Source: Physcomitrium patens
Lineage: Eukaryota > Streptophyta > Bryopsida > Funariales > Funariaceae
DNA: 64,000 nt
Direction: 5' to 3'
Assembly (NCBI RefSeq): GCF_000002425.4
Contig: NC_037267.1
Span: 6,337,396-6,401,395 of the forward strand
Within the stretch, counting starts at the first letter, position 1, and each line of letters opens with the position of its first letter. Positions 1-12,513 of this stretch are shown here, piece after piece. A program made the translations under genes and the position numbers. The notes beneath the pieces were generated by a model. The model saw only the letters and a list, made by a program, of their open reading frames with translations. It did not search any database and had not been told where the DNA came from.

Positions 1-29
1 GGCTTTGTTTTTCAATCTCTAAATTATAA

Positions 30-210
30 ATCAAGTCCAATTAATGGGTGACTCTACTATATTAAGATCGATATGAGATCTTAACTTGATAATTAATTAG
101 ACCTTGTGCGTCACTTATTAAAAAAGTTTAATTATTGGGTGAATCCACTAATTTGAGATCGACACAAAATTTCATCTTAGTATATAATTAAACCATGTGC
201 CTCATAATTT
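30..210. repeat. two diverged tandem units of about 90 bp
   Basis: Two neighbouring stretches, about 30-118 and 124-210, share the same order of short motifs: a TTAAT(T)..GGGTGA start, then GAGATC/GATCGA, then AATTA.ACC.TGTGC.TCA near the end. A weak third start follows near 212. They look like an old tandem duplication in the untranslated part of the retroelement whose gag remnant follows. No coding capacity was seen. Confidence 0.5.
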
Positions 211-589
211 AAAGTCTATTAGTTTTATTTTAATCACCTATTAGGTCTTTTATCTTAAGGGAGTCATTGAAGAGCCATGTACCTATTTTTATGCCACCTA
301 GAATTGAATCCAAGATAGTTTATCCTCTCCTTATTTGCCTTGTTTTGCGATCTGGATGCATTTTACAATCCAGATCATATATTGAATCTATAGTTTTAGA
401 AATTCATGCATTAAAAGAATTTTGTGATAAGATGTCATAAGCTTCTATTGACATAGAGCATGATGGAGGGCATCATTCAGAGCCTTAAGTAGAGCCTTTA
501 CCATTTCTAACTCAAAGGCCTAATGTAACCAATGAAGATAATCATAATTTCCAAGCCAATACCTAAATCAACTTGATGATGTTATCTAG
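211..589. other. non-coding stretch before gag remnant F
   Basis: No reading frame, RNA gene or LTR boundary was recognised here. It precedes a plus-strand gag remnant and is probably leader of the same element, whose 5' LTR would lie outside the window. Confidence 0.4.
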
Positions 590-1894
590 GAGATTACTAA
601 TTGAAGTATCTTTAGGATTATAAAGGGCATGAATTCTACCTTATCTCTTAAGTTTTAGTGGACCTATCAATAAAGACCCAGTGGCCTACATAGAAAGGTT
701 TGTAGAAGTGCTTATCACTAGTTTAGTAATCAATCATGGCTACTATTTAATATAGTTTTCAACAACCTTGACAGATTCTGTATATGCTTGGTATAGATCC
801 CATGTAAAGGAGGCATTCACTAAATAGAAATAACTTATAGCAACATTTTTTCATTAATATAGGCTTGTAATTGGCCAACAACAAGCTCTTTTAGCCTTGA
901 AAACTATTAGATAAGGTCCTTCAGAAGATATTACTAATTATGTGAGGTAATTTCAAGTAGTATGTACTTGATATGTTAATAAACTTTTAAATAAGGATAC
1001 CATAAGGTATTACTTTATTCAAGATTTTGCCATGCCTTCTACAATTTGGAATATTCTAAATATGAGACTTAAAGATTTAAAAGGTGTCATTCAAGTCGCT
1101 TTGGAAGTAGAGGTTATTGTTAGGAAAAATGATCGTAAGCTTTGAAGGACAAAAGAATCAATATCCTCCTTTATATCTTTACAGTATTAACCTATAGAAT
1201 TCCATCAACTTCTAGCTTTAAGCTACTCACAACCTCTTACTTTTTCTTTGCCAATGAGCAATTCAATACTTTTAGCTATATAATCTCCACATGATGAAGT
1301 TCAAACTAAGACCTTTTATAATACTAGATTGGAGGAATTTAAAAGTGAAGTAAGGCAAAGCAATGAGGTGTTCAAAAATGAAATGATGAATACTATGAAA
1401 GCTATTAGTAAACAAATGGTAATAGTCAAAATCATCATCTTCTAATAATAGTTAAAACCAATCATAGAATATTACAAAGATTTATAACCTATACTCAAAA
1501 CCAAAACCAAAATCAACAGCCATATTCTTCTCAAGATGTTAGATATACAATGGCTCAACTTAATGTATCTACTACATTAACCTTACTATCTCATCAATCC
1601 AACTTGATACTAGTAGACAATAAGGAGATCTTCAAGAATAATATATATTTACCTTCTATAGTTGTAACTAGAAGTATGAGTGCGAAAAAACCAATAGATT
1701 TAGTACCTCTTGAAGATGATGAAACATCTTTAGATACTTCAAAAGAATTCCCTAAGTTTGTAGAATTGACAAAAACTACTCAAGGGATAGTTAAACAACT
1801 AAAACACAACCAATCATCTTCTTTGATTCAATCTAATGAAGAAGAATATCAATTTGTAGATAAAAAGGGCCTTGGGCTTCTCATATCTTGTTAA
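590..1894 (+). pseudogene. decayed gag of Tat/Athila-like Ty3/gypsy element F
   Basis: Translating across stops gives a capsid-type Gag (Retrotrans_gag family). The recognisable order is DPVAYIERFVEVLI, then a W/stop plus FSTTLTDSVYAWYRSH, then QALLALKTIR, and later a conserved-looking run ending in LEVEVIVRKNDRK near 1130. The YxxW(stop)F...AWYR block is the usual core of this family. At least six in-frame stops and shifts interrupt it, several of which look like TGG>TAG or CAA>TAA. The last open stretch (1550-1894) is a low-complexity linker before protease with a VVTRS motif. The product would have been the structural capsid protein. A very similar gag lies on the opposite strand at about 8.1-9.8 kb (element E). 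Confidence 0.7.
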
Positions 1895-1904
1895 AACATC
1901 TAAT

Positions 1905-2540
1905 AATTATTAGATCCTTCAATCCTACAAAACCATATGGTTTATGGTGAGACCTTTGTAGGGTTAGAGCCAATGTTTCTTTTGGTCAATTGATTCAAGT
2001 AGCACCAACCATCAAGAAAGACCTCAAAGAAGGTATAATTATATAAAAAAAAAATCAAAATTATGGAAGGAATAGCTAGAGTTGAAGTTAGAAATTTAGA
2101 AGAATTTATTACCTCGGAAGAAGAAAAAGATATCTAAGCCTTATTTTACTTTTGGACCTTTAGATAATTCCACATAAATCATAGTATCTAGCCACTTTAG
2201 ATTCCAAGTCCTTCTTCCGTTAGAAAAAATACCAACATCTAAAGAAGCCAAACAAAGTAGTTTTATCCAATTCAATTCAATTTCAACTATAGCACCAATA
2301 AAATATATTGGCCTTGAATTATGTGAATATGAAGATGAAGGTGATTTTGCCAAATGGTTAGAAGAGAATCCTTATGAAGAAGAAGACATTCATATTCAAT
2401 TTGTAGAGTTAGAAGCCTCATCCTTGCACATTACTATTGACAAAAGATAGGATGTTTCTTAATCTTTGGAAGAATAATTAGAGCATTTAGAAAAATCTAG
2501 TGGAATTCAAAGATTTTAGTTCAATACATAGAAACTACTT
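1905..2540 (+). pseudogene. linker/pre-protease remnant of element F
   Basis: In shifting frames this reads ANVSFGQLIQVAPTIKKDL, the type of helix found between Gag and protease in plant Tat/Athila-like elements. An acidic stretch with EEDIHIQFVELEAS follows. Many stops are present. No protease active site, RT or integrase was found downstream before the next LTR, so the element is internally deleted or non-autonomous. Confidence 0.5.
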
Positions 2541-2550
2541 AGATGAAAAC

Positions 2551-2572
2551 ATATATATATATATATATATAT
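2551..2572. repeat. (TA)n microsatellite
   Basis: About eleven uninterrupted AT dinucleotides sit between the gag remnant and the following solo LTR. Confidence 0.9.
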
Positions 2573-2767
2573 CTTTAATAAAAAGATAAAAAGTAAAAAA
2601 AATAAAAAAAATCTTCTTATTCCAAGGATGTAAGTGATGATTCTAGATGCTAAAATTTACTACATGTGGAGATATATTGAGTCTATACCAAATAATTGAT
2701 CTTCTTTGACTCTATGTCAATATTTTAGTAGTTTTTTTTTTATATATTTTACTTCTTCTAATAGATG

Positions 2768-3973
2768 TGTGAGTCATCAAATCGACTCACTTATTATTTT
2801 AGGATAAAAATATGCATTTAGAATGCTTTAAATCATGATATATAGTAAGTAGTATAGAAATCTTTAGATAAATAGAAAATTAGAATGTTAGTGGTAAAAA
2901 TGGAATCTTAGTAAGTCTTGTAAGTAATTATCTACATTGGTTTAGTATTTTTATTCATTGTTAAATAATAAGAATTATTTATTAAGACCAATATTTATAT
3001 TAGTCTTCTATCTATATGTACTACTAATAAAAACTATAAATTTTAGTAGTTAGAAGATGCATGAGAAAGAACCTTATGTCATTTTAGTTATTGATATAAA
3101 AAATAGGATTTATAGTGGATTTAAATTGATGTTTATTATTATAAAAAATAAAAAAGGTAGGAAAATGTAGCCTTACATGGATATTAGCATTATAGAAAAA
3201 TTATTGGATTTTTTCAGAATTATTTTAAAATTTATTTATAATATTTTAGGATTTTTTAGAGCAATATTTAAGATCTTAGTAAAAATGAGTTTTATCATTT
3301 CGGAAGCCATTATGAAGAAAGGAAGTAAGATTTGAAGGCCACATCTTGTTCCTACGCTAATTAGATGTTTTTAAACACCATGGTGAAGTCAAAAATAAAA
3401 AAAAATGAGTTTTACTAGTAAAAAATAGGAGGATTAATAGATAGTCTAATCCTTATAGGAAGGAAGGTGTACAAGTCCCATATGGGTTGTAGCACCTTGG
3501 GTATAGGTAGGAAGATAAGACTAAGGCCTCAAGGCCTCTTTTGAGAACCAATATACACTATATGTGAGCCTTGGTGAGGCTCAAACCCTTGACCTATAAG
3601 CAAGTTATCCTTGAGATAAAACATTTTCACTTAACTTTTATTTATTTACTTATTATTTTTAAACCTTCATAACTTACTCATAGTAACTCGGATTTACATG
3701 TTTCTTATATCATTGGAAAGCTTAAAAAATTAAATTCTTAAAAATATACTTTTTACTTTTACTTTTTACTTTTTATTAGATGAAAACTCCGTGAACAAAC
3801 TGTGACCGAGTTTTGGAATGTATATTTGCTTGTATACATTCCTTTCACTTGTTTGCATTGCTTCTTCTTTTTTTCTTGTTCATTGCATCTTCTACTTAAT
3901 AATACCAATTACAAGCAACTCTTAATTGAGGCCATCTTGTAATTTGGATAGAGGGATGAAATATACACTCACA
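2768..3973 (+). mobile_element. solo LTR of D family (D1) with 5-bp TSD
   Basis: This 1206-bp LTR starts TGTGAGTCA and ends ACTCACA, so its termini are inverted copies of each other. It is flanked by identical AGATG at 2763-2767 and 3974-3978, a perfect 5-bp target duplication, and there is no internal region. This shows a full element lost its body by LTR-LTR recombination. The family assignment follows from the E element's 5' LTR (12514-13027 with 43556-44245), which shares the ends and interior in the opposite orientation. Group: Tat/Athila-like Ty3/gypsy. Confidence 0.85.
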
Positions 3974-4105
3974 AGATGACAATGTCTTTTTTGATAATTT
4001 TTTATTTTTTATTTTATTTTAGTTTGTTATATTTTTCATAGACCATGTCAATTTCAAGAGTTGGGTTCTCTCTATTTTTATGAATAGTCCTAGATGGTTG
4101 CCATA

Positions 4106-5356
4106 TGTGAATTCCATCAATGGATCTTAATTGATAGATTGGTTAAAATTTTAGTATTGAATCATTTAATAAAATAAATATTAAGATTAGAGAGTCTTTT
4201 TGACTATTTTTATATTTATTAGAATTTAGAAGTATTTATAAGTATAAAAGTCTTATGAGAAGAAAAATTACAAAAATAGAGTCTTAGTAAATCTTAGAGG
4301 CAATTATTCTAGTTGATTTAGTATTTTCACTCATTATTGAGTATTAATGATTAGTAATTGAGACCAATTTCTATGTTGGCCTCATATCTACATGTACTAC
4401 TTACATAAATCCTATCAATGATTAGTTAATAGTTAAAAGAAGCATGAAAAAGAACTTCATATCTTTTAAGTTATGTATGTAAAAAATAGGATTTTTAGTG
4501 GATTTAAATTGATTTTATTACTATAAAAAATCACCAAGATAGAAAAATACAGCCTTATACGGTGATTATTATTATTATAGAAATATTATAGGATTTTTTA
4601 GAATTTATTTAGAATTTATTTAGGATTTTTTATGAATTTTTAGAGAAAATTTTAAGACCTTGGGAAAATTGAATTTTACCACCTTGAGAGCCATTATGAA
4701 GAAATGAAGTAAGATTTGAAGACTGTACAAGGTTTATAGGCTAATTGGATATTTTTGAACACCATGGTGAAGTAAAAAATGTGAAAAAAGTAATTTTACT
4801 AGTAGAAAATAGGAGGATCAGCAGCTAGTGTAGTCCTTGTAGGAAGAGGTGTATAATTCCCATATGGATTGTAGCACCTTGGGTATAGGTAGGAAGATAA
4901 GAATAAGGCCCAAGGCCTCTTTAGACAACCAATATATAGTACTTGTGAGCCTTGGTGAGGCTTGAACTCCTAATTTCTTAAATAAGTTACTCTTGAGATA
5001 AAAATTATTCACTTAACTTTTCTATTATTTACATTCTATTTTTAATCTATTATAACTTACTCATAGTAATTTGAAATTATATGATTTTTATGTCATTGAA
5101 AAGATAAAAAAATTATCTATCTAAAAATATATTTTATTTTTTACTTTTATTTTTTTTTGGATGAGAATCCAGTAAACATAATGTGACTTAGTTTTGGATG
5201 TTGTGATTACTTGATTTTATTTCTTTCACTTGGATTGTGGTTGTTTCTCTTTGGTCTTTTGCCAATTGCTTACTTTACTTCACACCACCAATTATAAGAA
5301 ACTCTTAATTGAAGCCATCTTGTAATTGGGATTGAAGAGTGTAATTTACACTCACA
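4106..5356 (+). mobile_element. D-family LTR, diverged (D2)
   Basis: From about 4240 to 5356 the sequence follows D1 closely, including the TGTAGCACCTTGGGTATAGG block, the GTGAGCCTTGGTGAGGCT block and the end TACACTCACA. The 5' end is eroded and I place it at TGTGAATTCC (4106) only by approximate alignment. No matching target duplication was found. It may be the 3' LTR of element F, which precedes it in the same orientation, or another solo LTR. E pol begins immediately after it on the other strand. Confidence 0.6.
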
Positions 5357-5399
5357 GAAACTTAATAATTAATTCATTTTAAGTGAGCAAGGTTGAAAC

Positions 5400-5930
5400 G
5401 TTAAATAAGGTTTCATCTATCAATGTGTCATCAATTAGATCTTCATCAATTTGGATTGATAATCTAGATAAATGATGTAATTTCTTGGATATACTTCTTA
5501 GCTTATATTCTACCATATAATCAAATTCTTCGAGTAGGAGTATCTACCTTATATGTCTACCAGTTAAATCAATCTTATGTAAAAGGTACTTGATTGCCAT
5601 GCGGTTTACAAAAAATACCACTTTTAAGAGAAGGTAATGTCTAAACTTCTTCATGAAAAAAAACATGGCAAGGCATTCCTATTTTGTGGTAGTAATATTC
5701 ATCTCTCTAAGATTCAATTACCTACTAATAAAGACTATAGGATAGTCCTTGCCTTTTTCTCTACTTGCTTGACACAATATGCTCCCTACGGCTACAAATA
5801 AAACATCACAAAATACATGAAAGAGTAATAACCAATTGAGGGGTCTTAAGATGGAAAAGGTAATAATTTTTTCTTTATGAATATCAAATGTCTCTTGGCA
5901 TTTTTGGCATTTTTTCACCCCATTCAAACT
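5400..5930 (-). pseudogene. RNase H remnant of Tat/Athila-like element E
   Basis: Minus-strand reading contains FSILRPLNWLLLFHVFCD, then VAVGSILCQ.SREKGKDYPI and, nearer 5450-5600, AIKYLLHKIDLTGRHIR(stop)ILLLEEFDY followed by HLSRL. This is the RT-RNase H connection and RNase H pattern of plant non-chromodomain gypsy elements. The first catalytic Asp is retained in FHVFCD. Stops and indels disrupt it. No integrase follows before the D2 LTR at 5356, so the 3' part of E is missing. Confidence 0.75.
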
Positions 5931-5979
5931 TCACTTTTTTTTTTATTAATCAAGTTATAAGCTTAAAAAGTGTAGCATA

Positions 5980-6720
5980 ATCTTGTATGACTTTTTGATA
6001 CTACTTAATATGTCCTAACATCTTTTGTACCTCTTTTATCATAGAAGGAGGTTTTAAATCTAAAATAACTTTGATCTTTACTAGATTGGATTTTCTACCC
6101 TTTTTTGATACTACATATCCTAGTAGAACTCTCTTTTGAACTGCTAGGAATATTTTGTCAGAGTTTAGTATAAACTTAGTCTTTTGTCACTATTAAAGAC
6201 TAGCTTAGACATATTCCAAATGTTTTTATTTTAGAAGACTGGGTACTAAAGTTGTCAATAAACACTCTCATTGACTTGTGTAGAATATCAAAGAAGATAT
6301 AGGACATGGCCGGTTGAAATGTGGTTGGAGCATTACAAAGTCCAAAAAACATCACTAGATAAATAAAATATTCCATTGTGTAGTCAAAGTAATTTTGTAA
6401 TGATCTTCTTGGATTATGAATATTTGATTATATCTCAAATATTTGTCCATAAATATATTAAGTTCATGACTTATCACTTCTTTTAAAATGGTATAAATAA
6501 AAAGGAGAGAAAAATGATCTTTTTAAGTGCACTTATTAAGTTTCTTATAGTCTATATACATTTGGTATTTTTTATTCTTTTTTTTGACTAAAATCATAAG
6601 TAGAATCTAATCTGTAATCTCTATAGGTTGAATAAACTCTCCTTGGAGGAATTGATTTTAATCTACCTTGATGATTAATTTTAAATTGAGATTCATTATT
6701 TTTTTTTTTATCTCACAAGA
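5980..6720 (-). pseudogene. reverse transcriptase remnant of element E
   Basis: Reading leftward gives YIDYKKLNK (the VDYRxLN motif), then DKYLRYNQIFI, a shifted MFFGLCNAPTTFQ motif (MPFGLCNAPATFQ in relatives) and FIDNFS at the catalytic YxDD position. The second catalytic Asp has become Asn, so the enzyme would be inactive. The remainder (about 6000-6250) carries the thumb/connection with LGYVVSKKGRK. It would have copied element RNA into DNA. Several frameshifts and stops are present. Confidence 0.75.
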
Positions 6721-8100
6721 ATTAAATTGGAGAGGAGAGGAATTCTATATTGGACTATTTCTAGAAGTATGCTCTTAAGTTTTTCATAAGATCATACAAA
6801 TATATCCCTATATGCCATAATTAATGACTTATAACTTATCAACTCATGCTTTGTCAATTGAATCCCTACTTTGATGAGTTTTAAATCTTTATTCTCTAAA
6901 AATACATAAATTAATTTGTAATGAAGGTTGTGCATATGAACTTATTTTGTAAGTCCTTTATACTAATTAATTAGGATTTGTGGATAGATAATTATGTCAT
7001 TTTCAACTATAAAACTACTAGAAGAGTGTTTAAATTGTAAGGGTGGAATAAGATTGCTTTCTTCTATTAAGTCATCCAACTTGTGAACTTAAGTGCTATC
7101 AAAGTTTAACCTCAAAGATATCTTCAATTTTTATGTTATCAACTAGGATTGTTAAATTTTCTTTTAAATCATCATGTTGATAAGTGACAAAACTTTCTTT
7201 AAAATCTATATTCACAACTTAATCTGGACTTGAACTTGTATGTTCCTTCAACCATTGTGTGAATTATCTATCATCTTTTCAATCATATATTCCAAGACCC
7301 ATATATCTTAATAGAGTTGGTTGAACCATACTTCAATGAACCGCCTCTTTTGCTACCAAATCAATAAACCTAACTTATTTTTTAAATATTTTTTGTAATT
7401 GAGGACTTAAAATCTCATCTTCTAAAGAGTGAGATAAAATTTTGGCTAAAAAAAATCCCTGAGATTGAAAAAAGATTTTAGTCAAGTTTTTTGGTCACTC
7501 ATAGATGATATGGGGCTTCTTACTTTTTTAATAAATTTTTACATTAGTTGCCCTTAATTAAGGTCTATCTAAAAGCAATAGATATGAATTTTTTCTAAAA
7601 TGCATGTGAATTATTATGAAATATAAAAGAATATTCTTTATCTCTCATTTTCATCCTACAACCACTTATTTGCCTAAGAAGTGTATCTTGACTTAGATTA
7701 TCCTTAATTTTTATAAATAGAGAAGGTCTAATAATACTAAGTCATAATTTTTCCATAGTTTTCACTGACATAATATTTAAACCACTACTTCCATCAACAA
7801 TGGTATAAGGTATGATTTTATTTACTATAAAATCACTTCAAATTCAATTACCTTCATTTCTTCTGTTTCTTAAATATTTCTAATATTGGTTTAGATTTTT
7901 GTTTTAAATCTTTGAATTTTTTTAATAGAAAGGCCTATTTTAAAGCTCTTTCTTATTTTTACAAAAACCTCTAATAATTAAGCAATTATGATGGCTACGT
8001 TGGTTTTTTTTAAATCTTTTCATAAATCATATGATCCAACTTGATTCTCACTTTTAGATTAAAGTGAAGGATTAAATTTAAAGTTGAAAACTCCAAGGCC
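6721..8100 (-). pseudogene. protease and linker remnant of element E
   Basis: The only clear landmark is at 7765-7810, where the minus strand reads PYTIVDGSSGLNIMS. That is the retropepsin active-site pattern of Tat/Athila-like elements, where DGGS or similar replaces DSG/DTG. The flanking sequence is full of stops, and boundaries with RT and gag are estimated. Confidence 0.6.
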
Positions 8101-9830
8101 TTTCCTTTCTTTCTTAGAAGAAAATTCCTTTGTCTAGATTATTTTTTTTTGAATTTGTTAACAATCTACTTGGCTTGGGTCCAAAGACTTGAGGTAATTC
8201 TTTAGAATCTTTGATATTAGCTATTGCCTCCTTTGTGGCTTCATTCAAATCTGAGAAGTAAAGAGAATCTTTTGAATTATTTTCACTAACAATTGAAGGA
8301 GGGAAAGAACTAGTATATCTAGACCTTATCATAATTGCCAAGGCTTGCATATTAGGAAGCCATTTATCCTTACTAGGTGCTTCTTCATGAGAGATGTAAT
8401 GCATGTAAGAAGACGACGGTTGATCTCTAAGAATTTGAGAACCTTGTTCTCCAATTGATATTTCTAAATACCTTATATTTTATGAATATTTTCTTTTGTT
8501 TTATTAGCTATATTGAGGTTGATCCATGTTTAATAAAATAAATCCTCTCTATATATTTAAACTTAAGGAATAGTGTTAGATTTGACAATTATTATTATAA
8601 TCATAAATCAAGTTAAAAGGTCTTAAAATATTGTTCGGATTTGAGTTTCTTACCATCTTCAATTGATCTTAGACTTGCTGTTGATAATTTCTTTGTCAGA
8701 ATTTTAAAAAAATCACCTTCTTAGATTATCTATACATATCTGTAGGATGGTTTCTGTTACAATTTTTACATATTATCCTATTTTCTATCCAACAATTACT
8801 TGGTAGATGTCTTTTTCTGCAAAGGTGGTGCACCTCCTGTTGTTATTATTGTAGGTTCTTAAAGCCTTGGATGAAATTTCTTTGAGCTTTGAATTAAAAA
8901 TTAGAACTTGCCATACTATGGTTTTTATAAAGTGGAGCATATAATTTTGGCCTTACTTGGTTTTGCTAGTAATTTTGCTAGTTTGAACATAATTTATTTA
9001 TATGCTCTGACTTGCCACATTGAATGCACCAAAGCCTTGAGGTGTGTCTATGAGATTCTATAGGAGGTGGAGCTTATTTTGGATTTTGATTCTTAATTAA
9101 AATAATCATCTATTCTTACATAGCCTTTATTTATTGGGTAAGTTCATTTTGGAATCTCTATTGGCTTTGAAGGACTTCATTCTTAAAGTCTTCTTTCTAT
9201 CTAATTCTATGTTTTGAGCATATATTGAAATAAAATTGAATATTCTATGATCTTCCTTCTTCCACATTTTTTCTTATTGCTTATCAATATTTTCAATTAA
9301 TCGAGCTAATTTTTTAGCCTCCTCTAAATTATTTGGTCTTCCCTTGAAGATTTCTTGAATTCTTCCTTCACTATTAAATCCTTGAATAAAAAAATGGATG
9401 AGGATATCATTCGTGAAAAGAGTTCCTATGAATCAAGTTACTATAAGTTTAAATCACTAAATGTATTTAGTGATTTCTTTCCCTTTTCCTTATCTCAAAG
9501 AAGAAAGGACTATAAAGGCATTACTCTGTCCTACTTTTGGCCTAAATTTTTTTTTAAATAGTATCATGAGTATATTTTAGTTCTTAAAGATTTGATAGGG
9601 GAGAGGAGAAGAAGAAGAAAAAAAAGAAGGAGGTGGTTTCTATACCATTCATAAGCTCTATTTTTTAGAATAATTGAAAATCATACAAGATAATAATTTG
9701 GATTGATTATTAAATACATTATAAGAAGTTCCATGAAGCTTTTCACGTGTGTTAATGGATCATTGTCTCTAGTCTTTTCAAATATAAGGAGATTGTGAGG
9801 CATAGAAACTACTTGTAAATCCTTAGGAAT
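8101..9830 (-). pseudogene. gag remnant of element E with tandem zinc knuckles
   Basis: The capsid core near 9830-9600 reads DPLTHVKSFMELLI and then V(stop)FSIILKNRAYEWYRNH, matching gag F on the other strand down to the same W>stop position. At about 8730-8840 two CCHC-type knuckles follow each other: HHLCRKRHLPSNC (first Cys apparently replaced by His) and CKNCNRNHPTDMY (last Cys replaced). An open stretch at 8114-8404 contains FGPKPSRLL. Tandem knuckles are normal for nucleocapsid RNA binding. Multiple frameshifts are present. Confidence 0.7.
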
Positions 9831-9839
9831 TATTATTGG

Positions 9840-12492
9840 TAAGCTCCTTGATTGAACTAAGGAATTGATGGATATAAAAATAGGTGTAGATTCTCTTCAC
9901 GTTTTATTGGAAGAGAAGGAGGTGTTGATCCTTTTTTCTCTTGATTTACCTTTATAACTAAGTTGAGAGAGTTAAGATCAAATTTTTTCTCTCCTATTTC
10001 CTTGTCCAAACTTGATTCAATTGGATTTAAAATGAAAATGTCTTCTAATATTGGAGGTGAGGATTGCTTCTTCAATCATTGAATCTCTACTTATTTGAAC
10101 TTTGGTTTATTTTTTTTACTAATGGATCTAAGATTTTTTATAGGTGAAGATAAATTGTATTATTTAGATCTAGTAGAATGATGTATCTACATGACTATAG
10201 ACATACCATTCAACTTAGCATGATTTTTAATATACCTAATTTTCTAACAATTTAAATGTTAGGCTCTTCTACTTGCAATTCACTTAAGTACCTTTTGATA
10301 GGGAAGAAAAATAAAACAAAAACAACTAAAGGAGGAATTTTTAGTTAACTATCATCTCAAATAAGACTATTCTTGAATTTAATTGTTATACAAAACTATT
10401 TTTGTATAGGAGTGATCTTAAGCAATCTTAATTGTGAAAAAGAATTTCGTACTAAGACGGCAAGGAGTCCAAGTTCTTTTTTTTTTTGCTTTTTTACAAT
10501 AAGATAGTTAAGAAATTACCTACTATAACAATTAACAATAAAGATTATATTACAAAAATAATTCTTTGTAAAAACTTCATACCATATTGAAGAAGAATTC
10601 ACCTACTTGCATCTTTATCCAACTTGGCACTTATTAACAAACTTCTAAAATACATGACTTTTTTCCTAGCAAATCTCAAACTAAACGTTCCAAATAAGGA
10701 TTTAAGATTTAAGGATGATGGATTAAAGATTCTATTTATCTTCTTCCATTTATATCTACAAGAGAGATTAGAGACTTATTTTTCTTGTATCTTCATTCTA
10801 GATTCTATCCTCTAACTCCTAACTTTTGCTCCTTATATTCAAGCAATTCTTCAAAATTTCAAAGAAAGAATAATTGATAAGGTTTAAGAACTTACTTGTT
10901 TGTAAGCTATTGATACTTTTCTCCTTTTTTTTTATGCTTCTTCTCATTAAATTACAATCTGTTTTAGCAAAATAAATTTAAAATTGAATAATTTTTTTTG
11001 AAAAAATATTCACATTGAATTATAATTTAAACTTGTTGGTCTTTTTTTTTCTCCTTTTTTTTTCTTTATTCTAAATTTTTTCTATCTAACTTTTCTATCT
11101 ATTTCATCTTCTTAAATTTCTTCTTCTTCTTTTATTGCTGTAGAATTCCTTTCTATAGTATATTTGTGAGTAGAAGGAGTATAGCAATTGGAGAGGGTGA
11201 TTAAATCCTTCTTCCAATAGAGAATTGCTGCCAACAAGGAATTTATAAATAGATGAAAAGAGAGGATATGAGGGATGGAGAGGGTTATTAAATCCATCTA
11301 TTCACTAGAGATGGACCCTCAATTGGAAAAATTACAAAAAAAGAAGTGATACAACTTTGAAAAAGAGCTCTACATTTTATGCTTTGGAAGTAACAACTAA
11401 CCTAAAAAAAACCACCAAATAATGCTAATACTAATACTAAATTATTCAAATATTACTTAAAGTTAGAAATAAATATTGTATCAAAATCAATCAATAAAAA
11501 AATAAAAAATATATTTAATTTAATTCAATACATAAAACTTATCATGCATAAAAAATAAAATAAAAGATAAATATTAATAAATAAAAAATAAAATAAAATT
11601 TTAACAAGAAAAATAAAGCTAAAAAGATAAATAAAAATAAAAATAAAATATAGAGATTAAAATTAAAATAAAAAATAAATAAAAGTTAAAAATAAATTAA
11701 AAATATTAATTAAGTTTAGTTTTTACTAATTAATATAATAATATTTTTAATTTTTATTTTTACTTATTTTTAACTTATTAATATTATTAATTTATTTTTA
11801 TTTTTGATTTTAGTTTATTTTTAATTTTAGTTTATTTTATTTATTAAAATTTAATATATTTTAATAAATAAAACTAAAATCACAAAATTTAAAAGTATAA
11901 TATAAAATCAACCATGTAAATGACTGAAGAGTTAGAAATCACTAACCTCAATTGTATTCTGCTTAAGGCAGCAACTTCTCTCCACTCTAAAAATCTCCAC
12001 CACTTCAATTTTAATTCAATTGAACTGAATTTTGTACCACTATAAATTCCACTTTAAGATGCTTGTACACCAAAATTTCTACTATAAAAGAATCACCAAT
12101 CGCTTAAAAATGTCTTTCCAAACATGGAATATATTAAACTACTATGGTAATGAACCTCTTTCTATTCTTAAACTTACTACAAATTAAAATCAACTCCGAT
12201 TTGAACATGTGATAGCTTTTTGAAAATTTAACATTCAAATACACAACCTCAAAAAGTTTCGACTTAAAAGATGCATCATATAAAAGCCAATTGATGAAAA
12301 TCCAAGAGTAATTCAACATCCAACTTAACAATGAAATTTTTGACTATCTTCTAAACTGAGAATTAAAAATGCTTTGCTTACATTAATAAAGAAGGGATGA
12401 ATTGTACTTACTACTAATGATGAGTTACTTGAATTCTCCACTCAAGACAACTAAGCAAACTTCACATTCACACACACCATTAGAAGTACTAT
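9840..12492 (-). other. AT-rich 5' leader of element E
   Basis: Between the gag core and the primer-binding site lies about 2.6 kb without recognisable protein. Open stretches in it (for example 9857-10075 minus) are lysine, serine and leucine rich and match nothing I know; the one nearest gag may be the Gag N-terminus. The stretch 10900-11900 is extremely A/T rich. No RNA gene was seen. Confidence 0.45.
11560..11880. repeat. AT-rich quasi-palindrome
   Basis: About 160 bp of AAATAAA/AATTAAAA repeats (11560-11715) is followed by about 130 bp of TTTATTTTTA/TTTTAATT repeats (11735-11865). The two arms are roughly reverse complements around a centre near 11725. The arms are imperfect low-complexity sequence, so the symmetry may arise from replication slippage rather than function. 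Confidence 0.55.
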
Positions 12493-12513
12493 CTCTTGGC
12501 AAATGCACCAAAA
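12493..12513 (-). promoter_or_regulatory. primer-binding site of element E
   Basis: On the minus strand, four bases after the LTR end, the sequence reads TGGTGCATTTGCC. Plant Tat-group elements commonly use an Asp-tRNA site, TGGCGCCGTTGCC, which this resembles with a few transitions. This placement orients the LTR as the 5' LTR of E. Confidence 0.55.

Noticed and set aside
3540..3600. tRNA T-loop-like GGTGAGGCTCAAACCC in D LTRs
   Set aside because: Only one box; no cloverleaf or A box could be drawn, and it varies among the three D LTRs.
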